A DNA stretch of 64,000 nt from NCBI GenBank assembly GCA_024509875.1, contig JAMPIV010017560.1, positions 124,001 to 188,000 on the forward strand, read 5' to 3'. Below are positions 56,312-64,000 of the stretch, in pieces. Source of the stretch: Oreohelix idahoensis (lineage: Eukaryota > Mollusca > Gastropoda > Stylommatophora > Oreohelicidae). The translations under genes and the position numbers were made by a program. Position 1 is the stretch's first letter. Each line of letters opens with the position of its first letter. The notes under the pieces are model-generated. The model had not been told where the DNA came from. It searched no databases and saw nothing but the letters and a program-made list of their open reading frames with translations.

Positions 56312-58381
56312 CTACATATGGACCTTTAATTGTGTGGACCTATTTGTCCATGCACCGGTATGGTCTCTTCCACTCGAAGCTTTATAGTGATGATTTTTCC
56401 TCCCAGAATTATCATTCACAAAACGACCGCTACCAATTTTTCTTTTGGGGCTTTCTCCCCACTTAAAATTCTTGATGAGAGATTTCCTCTCTACATCCTC
56501 TTCCTCCAGTTTGTTTAAGTCCGATTGAGGGATTGTCGGCTTATCCTGGGGTAAGACATCCTTTTGCACTCTCCGCATAGTGGCCATTGTAAAACAGTTA
56601 AGTGAAGCTTGTCCGTGAAAAGGGGCTTCCCATTCCATTTGGTCCACTTTATCAAATCTATTTTTCCTTTTATTGTTAGGCCTGATTTTGCCCCATGGCG
56701 TGTCCAGGTCCTGATCCATGTTCCCACTTGTGGGTGTTCCCTCATGTGCTATGCTACACCTTTCTACAAAATTCTCAATGTCCCATCTTGCTTTGGGCCA
56801 ATAATAATTGTGAGCCACCTTTTGAATGATGGTACCTATCTTCTCATGGTCCCCATCTGGTTTCACATGTAGGCTCCTTATTAAGTCTGTCCTGTATCTT
56901 TTTGGAAGAACCAGCTGTCCGTGACCATGGGATCTAGTTCCAGTCTTCCTATACATCAACTTGTTTTTCATGTAAAAATCTCCCTTGCCTGGAGTTGTAT
57001 GACAAGTTGACAATTTTCTGAAACAAGGCTTGAGTGTTTTATCCCCAGCCTGTGCCTTCCTCATCTCTTCTGGAGTGGTATCCAACATAATATCCTCCTC
57101 CTGTCTTGAGGTCGACCTGACCTGAAGGGTTGCCATATACACAGGTTTCCTTCTGCAACGGTCAGTGTCATGATTGTCCATCTGACAATTTTTACACCAC
57201 CTTTTTCCTTGGTTGAAAGATTTTCTTTCATCATATTTCCTTTCATCGAATTGTGGGAATTTATTTTTATTTTCATACCGTGGCCTATCAAATTGGTGCT
57301 TACCTTTATTTTGATCCTTAGGATCAAATTTATTAAAGTTCTGTGGTGCCCTAAAGTTGTCCACCTGTTTCTTTTTATTACCTGTTACCTCTGCTTGAGC
57401 TGCTTGATACCTTTCAGCAACATTTAGCAACTCACCCAGCCTCTCTGCACCTTGTTCCATGAGAAACTTTCTCAGGTCTGGAGCCATGGACTCTCTTAGT
57501 TGCTCTATAAGGACCATTTCCTTAAGATCTTGGGTTTTCCCCAGAGAAGTCCATTTCTCCAAGTATGTCTCTATTCGTGCAGAGAACTGGTGATAGGTTT
57601 CACCTGACAGTAGTTTAGCATTCCTAAATTTTTTTCTATAGAATTCTGCATTCTTTTCATACCTTAACAAAAGAGCCTGCTTTAGCATGTCATAATTTTC
57701 CTGATCACCTCTGCTCATTTTTGCAAAAACTTCATAAGCTGCCCCACGAAGTCCCTGAGATAACTTTAAGCTCCACCTTTCTCTCTCTAACCCATACGTG
57801 GTAGCTAATAGTTCGTACCTATTTATATAGCTCTCAATATCATCGTCTTTCTCAACAAAATGATCTAAATGAAAATTCATAGCTGAGGTTGAGGCTCCTT
57901 GAGTAACCGTAGCATCAGAGGCAAAGGGACTGGCACCATTTTCAGGAGCATGGCCTTGAAACTCAAACTCCCTTAGTCGTAATTCATGTTCCCTTTGTAA
58001 TCTTTTCTCCTCCTTTTCTGCTTCCCTCTCTGCAGCTAATCTCCTCTCTTCCCTTTCTGCAGCTAATTTCTTCTCTTCTGCAGCTAATCTCCTCTCTTCC
58101 CTTTCTGCAGCTAATCTTTTGTCTTCTCTTTCTGCCTCCAATTTCTTAGCCTCAGCCTCAATCTGCAACCTCTTAGTCTCAGCCTCAGCTTCAAATTGTA
58201 ACTTCTTAATTTCCCTTTCAGCCTCTAACCTTCTTTCGGCTTCTTTTTCTAATCTTCTTTCTTCGCGTTCAATAAATTTGTCACATTCCGTTGTGACATA
58301 GGCAACCATAACTTGCCCATCTAATCCTAACTCTTTTGCAGTCTGAACCGCAGCAGATCGAAATTTGGCCAGGTCCGCCAT
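56312..58381 (-). CDS. Gypsy-2 Gag fused to integrase zinc finger
   Basis: 689 aa, start MADLAKFRSAAVQTAKELGL. Residues ~35-150 form a repetitive Lys/Glu/Arg/Ala coiled coil with LAAEREERR-type units. ~170-340 is a Ty3/gypsy capsid domain (FVEKDDDIESYINRYE, YEVFAKMSRGD, YHQFSARIETYLEKW). A CCHC knuckle, CKNCQMDNHDTDRC, lies near 395-408. At ~490-545 is an integrase HHCC zinc finger (LH..H, NYYWPKARWDIENFVERC), directly without any DSG/DTG protease motif between. The last ~140 residues are Lys/Asn/Arg-rich and match no integrase core. The frame is open throughout. So PR and the IN core are lost or replaced without closing the frame. Confidence 0.85.
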   Translation of the reverse strand: MADLAKFRSAAVQTAKELGLDGQVMVAYVTTECDKFIEREERRLEKEAERRLEAEREIKKLQFEAEAETKRLQIEAEAKKLEAEREDKRLAAEREERRLAAEEKKLAAEREERRLAAEREAEKEEKRLQREHELRLREFEFQGHAPENGASPFASDATVTQGASTSAMNFHLDHFVEKDDDIESYINRYELLATTYGLERERWSLKLSQGLRGAAYEVFAKMSRGDQENYDMLKQALLLRYEKNAEFYRKKFRNAKLLSGETYHQFSARIETYLEKWTSLGKTQDLKEMVLIEQLRESMAPDLRKFLMEQGAERLGELLNVAERYQAAQAEVTGNKKKQVDNFRAPQNFNKFDPKDQNKGKHQFDRPRYENKNKFPQFDERKYDERKSFNQGKRWCKNCQMDNHDTDRCRRKPVYMATLQVRSTSRQEEDIMLDTTPEEMRKAQAGDKTLKPCFRKLSTCHTTPGKGDFYMKNKLMYRKTGTRSHGHGQLVLPKRYRTDLIRSLHVKPDGDHEKIGTIIQKVAHNYYWPKARWDIENFVERCSIAHEGTPTSGNMDQDLDTPWGKIRPNNKRKNRFDKVDQMEWEAPFHGQASLNCFTMATMRRVQKDVLPQDKPTIPQSDLNKLEEEDVERKSLIKNFKWGESPKRKIGSGRFVNDNSGRKNHHYKASSGRDHTGAWTNRSTQLKVHM
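58023..58130. repeat. 27-bp-type repeats in Gypsy-2 gag
   Basis: CAGCTAATCTCCTCTCTTCC and close variants recur in direct order and encode the LAAEREERR units of the coiled coil. Confidence 0.75.
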
Positions 58382-58562
58382 TGTCTATTATGTAAATTTA
58401 TACAATGTCTAACCAACAATTCAATTTCTAACTATATATCTAATGGACAACACAGGCACCGTGAGCTCAACCTTATTTAATTCCACCCAAGGATACCTTC
58501 TAATTCTTATATTCCCTGAAGTGAATTACCCCCAATATTTTTAATAGGGAAAGATTCAAAAT

Positions 58563-58580
58563 CCCAAGAGCGAGACCCCA
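58563..58580 (-). promoter_or_regulatory. Gypsy-2 primer-binding site
   Basis: Minus strand TGGGGTCTCGCTCTTGGG, starting 5 nt inside the 5' LTR, the same offset as in Gypsy-1 but with a different tRNA implied. Confidence 0.7.
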
Positions 58581-58585
58581 ATATA

Positions 58586-60986
58586 TGTGGTGAAGTGGAA
58601 AGTTATAAATACTTATAGGGAACTTAGTGTACTGACTGAGATCAGCTGTGAAGGTATCTATATCTATTAAGAGTAGTGTATTATAGATAACCTTACTTGC
58701 TACCACATATCTATATATCTCAGTCAGAATTATTCTGGAATAGTGTGATGCTACGTTATGTGTCTAGGGTATGAGTATGGTGAAGTGTAAGTCACAACAA
58801 CAGACAGATAAACAATTTAATTTAATCCACTACTCTTGACAACACTGTGACACTCACATACATATAACACTCTACAAAGATATCTTAAAAGAGTCACTGA
58901 TAAACTTTCGAATAACAATATGTATTCATTACTGGCATGACTGAATATGTGTCCTGATTCAACTACAAGGGAACCAGGAATCACAATCAATTTAAATTAC
59001 AAGTTATGTACAGAATGTATTTAATATGAATATTGTAGTGACATATATTAGTACAAATGTTCTATGTGTGTCAGTTGTGTAGTAGTGAAATGAGGTAATA
59101 CTGGTTTTGTTTTGTTCAAGCTCTGTTGGTATTTGTCATCATGACTTCAATAGTTTGTCTTTAGGGACTATTATTGGAGATGTTCACAGTTCCTGATTTT
59201 AAGACAAGTAAATTCCCCTCTGAATAGTATTTTTATAAAGTTATTTCAAGATGAGGGGACATAATGTTGAGCTCAGCTGGCCAACTCTGCTTATCTTGAG
59301 TGATGGCGGCAGGAAAGGACTCCTCTGCTCGAATTCTCCTCTGGGCTCAGGAGACACCTCACTGATAGCTAAAAGGACCAAGGAGTATGCTGTCCGACTC
59401 TGGATTCAGCAAATCTCTGACCAGATGCTGCTCAGTACCATCAAGACCACTGTCCCTGAAATCAAGAAGGATGTACCTTCTACTTCATAACTAATTTATA
59501 TTCTCTTTTACACTGATCACAATACAGCACAAACATTGCGTTCAGAGCGTTAGGCCAACAGTCAGCTTCATCTGAAATACTTTATACCAGCATTACCATC
59601 CTTAATGGTCACTACGCCTCTGCACTTCCAGCATTATTTCTGTCTAATCAATCATCCAGGTGTCAGTGTACTATTTGGCCATTCCATGCCGTTTTACTTC
59701 TCTCCGACACCCTCTGTTCAGGCTGGAGCATTTTAGGCTTTACCTCACGTTTGCCACTGAACTACACATATATATATACAGGCATAAATCAACAATTCAC
59801 ATTCAATTTTCATTAAAAGATATTAAATGGTTCAAGCTTACCACAATTCATACGAATAACACAGATACGTTGATTAGCAATGAATTCTGGCACAAACTGG
59901 CACAAACTTCCATCTGCCTATGTTCCAGGCTTTTATTGAGCCAAATATATGCTGGCTTCAACGCACTGATGCTTTATCAAACTATTTTAAACAAGTGGTC
60001 TCGAACTAACGCTCCCAAGTGTGTATATCAGCGAGACTGGCCAATGAGCCACGTTTCGACAAGTGTTTGAAAAAATGTTATCTTTTCCCGTCTCCCCTAA
60101 CAACCAAGATAGTATTTATAGCCCGACCAATCGTGGTTAGGCTTTCATTTGTTGCGCTCCAATCAATTTGGAGTTTACATGGTAGGCTATTTATGTAACG
60201 TAAGGTTTTTTTCAAACACGTTATAAAAAATTTTATGAGCAGAAATGATTTTATGCTGTCAGGCACCCCCAATATTTTATTTTGGGTATAATTTATTAAT
60301 TCCTGGACTATTTGCGTAACGTTTTACATATTATTTGTCAGCAAGCCCTAAGGAACCCAATTTTCCCACTTTAAAAGAGCTACGTGGCTGCGTTCAAAAT
60401 ATGTATTTTCTACCTCCTGTTTCGAAGATATGCTGTCTGGGTACTGTTATGTGTTCAAACATAAACCCATCTATTGTTATCTTTTCTAATAAGAGTCTGT
60501 TATGATTTATAAACCTAACTCTGGGAAAGGGTAGTGTATTTTATCACTGTCCGTCTGAAAAAGTTAGTGCTTGTAGACTTACACGCGTGATGCCAGCATT
60601 TGTATATCGCGCGTCGCGTGTTGCATGCGTTCCTGATTTTCAGCCCTCCCCTCTCGCTATCCTTTTGTCCATCTGTTCGTTCGTTTTGGTAACGTAATAT
60701 AATTAATGTTAGGATTAATTTAGGTCATTACGCAGTACGTCTCAATGTTTTTCTTAGAAATGCAGCACACGTTTCATTGAAGAAGGCGGGTAATAATACA
60801 GTAAGCTTTTATATCAACGTGAAAGCGTTACAATTTGCAGACGAAGCAGAAAACAAGGGGGATTTCGAGTACATTCTTTGTGACAGCACTGTCATTTTAC
60901 CATTGCTCTTCTCTTTATTAATTTTATTTGTTAGGCTTCATATTTACCTAATAATTTATATATGTGGATTAGAATATTTCATGACA
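58586..60986 (-). repeat. Gypsy-2 5' LTR
   Basis: 2401 bp, pair of 51945-54343. Short frames inside it (for example a 79-codon frame at 59251-59490, identical in the other LTR) run antisense to the element and match nothing I know. Confidence 0.93.
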
Positions 60987-61636
60987 ACATCTTCTGCCAG
61001 GAGATTCCACTGTTGCAATCTGAAACCCAAAAGCTCCGCCTTGTTCTTCGGTAAATTCAGATCTGTTACAAGATCATTCAGTTCACCTTGGGTTATTAAG
61101 TGTGGTTTAGTGGATGTAGTTTGCTCAAAATCTGGGTCGCTTGAGGTTGATGGTTCAGGACCACCAATGTCCTCTTCTTCATCAGTGGAAGCAGCTGAAA
61201 ATGATTCTGGCACTTTGGGAACTGGTAGGTCATCGCCATGTGGTACCGGACGTATTGCAGAGGGGATGTTTGGATATTCCAGAGTCCATTTTTTCTTCTT
61301 TGATATGCCTTTCCCAATTGGAGGGACCATGCAAAAGTAACAGTTGTTGAGATGATCAGTGGGCTCTCTCCAAATCATTGGGACTGCAAAAGGCATAGCT
61401 TGCCTTTTGCCAGTCAACCACAGTTTAAGATGTGCTGCACATGTATTGCAGCATATGTGTGGCGCCCAGCTCTTATCTTGATCTCCTATTCTGCAGCCAA
61501 AATACAAACTGTACGCTTTCTTAATCACTTTAGTTATATTTCGTTTTTGTGATAGAAATGTCACCTCACCACATATATAACAGAAATTATTAGCACTGTT
61601 CACACAAGTCCTAGGCATTTCTAGCGACGATACCAT
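60987..61636 (-). pseudogene. TE-derived transposase-like gene, 5' part
   Basis: Minus strand, start MVSSLEMPRTCVNSANNF at 61636. An N-terminal zinc-finger pattern (CYICG ... CCNTC) is followed by LWLTGKRQAMPFAVPMIWRE, NNCYFCMVPPIGKGISKKKK, YPNIPSAIRPVPHGDDLPVP, an acidic Ser-rich linker and a region ending at the Gypsy-2 border (LLGFRLQQWNLLAED). This is the N-terminus of the family whose C-terminal part lies at 50883-51944; the frame passes the ACATC site in phase. It is probably a domesticated or mobile transposase rather than a host gene (inference). Confidence 0.72.
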
Positions 61637-61842
61637 TTGATAAGGACAAATGCACTAACTAATGGCAAAATTTTATCAGAGATAAGATATTTATACACAA
61701 AGGTAATGTAATCATAGGTAGGATTGCATTATCAACTTCTAGTTACATTTTTATTGGTTATTAGAAAAAAATTATGCAATCGCCCACAACAGTTGCGTCA
61801 TTTATATAAATTGACCATAATTAAATAAATTAGTAGCATATA
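61637..61842. other. upstream sequence of the interrupted gene
   Basis: AT-rich; no terminal inverted repeat for the interrupted transposase gene was recognised. Confidence 0.4.
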
Positions 61843-61910
61843 CAGTAGAACTCCATTTATCCGAACCCCAATTATCCGAACATCCAATTATCCGAACACT
61901 TTTTCCAGAA
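61843..61910 (+). repeat. Tigger left terminal region with (TTATCCGAAC) repeats
   Basis: CAGTAGAACTCC then three tandem (A/T)TTATCCGAAC units ending before TTTTTCCAGAAG; likely transposase binding sites. Confidence 0.7.
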
Positions 61911-62203
61911 GAAAAAAAAAAATCAGTCTCCACCAGTCACGTTAGACTACAGTTCTGAATCTTTTGATGCGGCAAGCTTCAAATGTGTGCGAACAATTTG
62001 TAGACAATGAGATGGGCTAATTGACGGTCGCTTACGTACATGAAGTCAGTTAGATCATAAAGTCCGTTAATATCTGGTTTACCAATCCAGTGTACGTGTG
62101 AGTTCTAGGCAGAACACTGGCTAAACAGACAGTTCAACTTAAAATAATTGTGTCTGCTACTACAGCAGAATAATTTTGGTGTACACGTATTTCTCTGTGC
62201 GAC

Positions 62204-63848
62204 CTGGCATCTTCCAGTAGGCCTAAAGCATATAAAAGGAACCGCAATGTTTTGTCAATTGAAACGAAAACAGAAATTATCAAGAGACTAGGAAAAGGTG
62301 AAACTGTGTCTTCATTTGCGAGGATTTTCAATGTTGAGAAAGCTACCGTCTCTGACATCAAAAGTAACAAGGATAAAATTATGAGTTTTGCATCGAAATT
62401 GGATAGTGAAAATGGGTCGAAGAAACATAAAACCATGAGAAATGCGAAAGATTTGAAATTGGAAGAGGCTTTGTATATATGGTTTGTGCAAAGAAGAAGC
62501 AAAGGGGAACCTATCTCTGGCTCTCTATTGTGTGAAAAGGCACTTCAGTTCAACAGTCAACTTGACGGTCCTCCTGACTTTAAGGCTAGCCAGGGATGGT
62601 TAAGAAACTTTAAATCTCGTCATGGCATACGAGAATTGGAGATTCAAGGGGAATCTTCATCTAGCGATGCAACTGCCGCTGAAAATTTTAAAGAAACATT
62701 CTTGGCTTTTTTGGAAGAAGAAGGTTATTTACTCGATGATGTGTATAATGCCGATGAGACTGGCTTATACTGGAAATCATTGCCTCAAAAATCACTTGCA
62801 TCTCAGCGCGAAGCAGCTGCCCCTGGGTTTAAAAAGTGCAAAGAGAGAGTAACAATTTTGGTAGCCGCGAATGCCAGTGGAAGTCATCGTTTACCGGTGC
62901 TAATGATCGGCAAAGCCAAAAAAACACGTTGTTTAAAGAATGTGACATGTCTCCCATTGTGCTACAAAGCACAGAAGAGTGCTTGGATGAATAGTGAAAT
63001 ATTTCTTGATTGGTATACAAATCAGTTCATCCCAAATGTGAAGAGGTTGAAAGAACAAGAAAAGAAAACTGGAAAAGTAATTCTTCTACTGGACAATGCA
63101 CCATCTCATCCAGAGACGGATACATTGAATGCAGTTGATGCAAATTTTAAAGTAATTTTTCTGCTTCCCAATGTAACAGCACTGATTCAACCAATGGATC
63201 AGGGTGTTATAGCAAAGCTTAAAAAGATGTACAAGAAGGAAGTCCTGCGTCGTTTATTGTTGGCTGAAGATGAAGAAAGTGTGGTGGCGTTTTCAAAAAA
63301 AGCTTAATCTCAAAGACTGCTGCTATATGTAAGCTGATGCTTGGACCACCCTGTCACAAGATAATCTCAACAAGGCTTGGAATAGATTGCTTGGGAAAAA
63401 AGGAGGAAATGAAAATACTGCAGTGGACACAAATGATGATTGTATAAATGAAGTTGTGGAACTGTTTCAAGCAATGCCCGGATTTTCGGACTGTGACAAA
63501 GATGATGCACACATGTGGCTAGAAGATGATAATGATTCTGGTTTTCAGTTTTTGAATGACGAAGAAATTTTGTCTTTTGTGCAAGAAGAAAACCAAATAC
63601 ATGTAGTGACCGATGATGAAGACTCCTCAGAAGTACATGATGTACTTGTAGATTATGAAGAAAACCCAAAACGTCGACCAAGTCCTGAAGAGGCCTTTAT
63701 AGCACTAGAAACAGCGATGGCTTGGTACGAGCAAGAAGATGACAGCTGTCCTACACAGCTTCTGCTGTTGAAGAGAATGCGGGACTTAGCAGCCAAAAGC
63801 AGACTATCCAGTTTGGCGCAAAAGAGGATTCCTCATTATTTTAAATAG
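62204..63848 (+). pseudogene. jerky/Tigger-like transposase, frameshifted
   Basis: A CENP-B/pogo-type N-terminal helix-turn-helix (SIETKTEIIKRLGKGETVSS, FNVEKATVSDIKSNKDKI) is followed by a second DNA-binding region (RRSKGEPISGSLLCEKAL) and a DDE domain: NADETGLYW, LLLDNAPSH and NVTALIQPMDQGVIAKLKK give the three acidic residues. The homologous frame extends upstream to a CTG codon at 62204 where family members would have the ATG, so the start seems mutated. After AFSKKA (63307) a shift at an A7 run (~63295-63301) and a TAA near 63340 separate the last ~160 residues (acidic, ending HYFK). Inactive copy. Confidence 0.85.
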
Positions 63849-64000
63849 TGGGCTACATCTGTGCAAGTACATGTATACGTAAGTTGCGCCTGGTTTTGAA
63901 TTGTTTGTAATGTTATTTTGAAAACATTTCTCTTTCTTAACAAAAATAATTAATACAAGTAGTACATGCACTGCAGTGTAATGAAAGATTTTGGTGATAC

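Larger units (their letters stand above)
51945..60986 (-). mobile_element. Gypsy-2: Ty3/gypsy element, IN remnant before RT, no protease
   Basis: Two ~2.4-kb LTRs in direct orientation, 5-bp duplication ACATC (51940-51944 and 60987-60991), PBS and PPT. Gag with CCHC knuckle and integrase zinc finger share one frame; the integrase GPY/F, RT and RNase H are in a second. So integrase precedes RT, as in Gypsy-1. Protease and the integrase catalytic core are missing. LTRs are nearly identical, so insertion was recent. It interrupts a transposase-like gene (50883-51944 / 60987-61636). Confidence 0.92.
61843..64000 (+). mobile_element. pogo/Tigger DNA transposon, runs off window
   Basis: Starts CAGTAGAACTCCATTTATCC right after a TA dinucleotide (61841-61842), a Tigger-type end and target. 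ATTATCCGAAC is repeated inside the first 70 bp. It encodes a jerky/Tigger transposase. No matching right end was seen before 64000, so the element is cut by the window edge. Confidence 0.85.

Overview
The window looks like nuclear DNA of an invertebrate animal (arthropod more likely than not, but the species cannot be named from this sequence). It is AT-rich, full of (TA)n tracts, tRNA-derived SINEs, several LINE types, a Penelope-like element (PLE), Ty3/gypsy LTR elements and Tc1, hAT-like, Mutator-like and pogo/Tigger DNA transposons. I found no convincing host gene, rRNA, functional tRNA gene, operon or CRISPR array in the 64 kb. Almost every long reading frame belongs to a mobile element, and most are broken.

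Layout. 1-15.2 kb: fragments of LINE 3' ends, three SINE families, a decayed Tc1 element sitting in a (TA)n tract, and copies of an unidentified repeat (R family). 15.38-26.22 kb: Gypsy-1 (minus strand), with 1070-bp LTRs, a 5-bp target duplication (ACCCT), PBS and PPT, and the pol order gag-PR-IN-RT-RNaseH. A 1.68-kb hAT-like element with an 8-bp target duplication interrupts its pol. Gypsy-1 itself sits in an R-family repeat, and an unoccupied copy of that site lies near 10.37 kb. 26.2-34.3 kb: gene-poor DNA with a 5'-truncated LINE carrying a 12-bp duplication, a 66-bp triple repeat, an inverted SINE, and a LINE fragment between 114-bp inverted arms.

34.34-49.16 kb is a nested stack. A chimeric retroposon (tRNA-like SINE head plus the end of a LINE coding a CCHC finger and restriction-like endonuclease motif) carries a 13-bp target duplication. 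It is split by a PLE with 647-bp direct repeats, RT and GIY-YIG endonuclease. The PLE is in turn split by a 5.7-kb LTR element with only a Gag-like coiled-coil gene, by a Mutator-like transposon (which holds its own LINE-tail insertion), and by a shortened Gypsy-1-type LTR.

50.9-61.6 kb: a transposase-like zinc-finger gene is cut in two by Gypsy-2 (2.4-kb near-identical LTRs, ACATC duplication, again IN before RT). Gypsy-2 keeps Gag, RT and RNase H but lacks protease and the integrase core. 61.84-64.0 kb: a pogo/Tigger (jerky-like) transposon runs off the window end.

The most notable points are the two Ty3/gypsy elements with Gmr1-like (copia-like) domain order, a young-looking element lacking PR and IN core, the RT-less LTR element without a normal target duplication, and the SINE-LINE chimera. 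All domain and family names come from reading motifs by eye; no database search was run.
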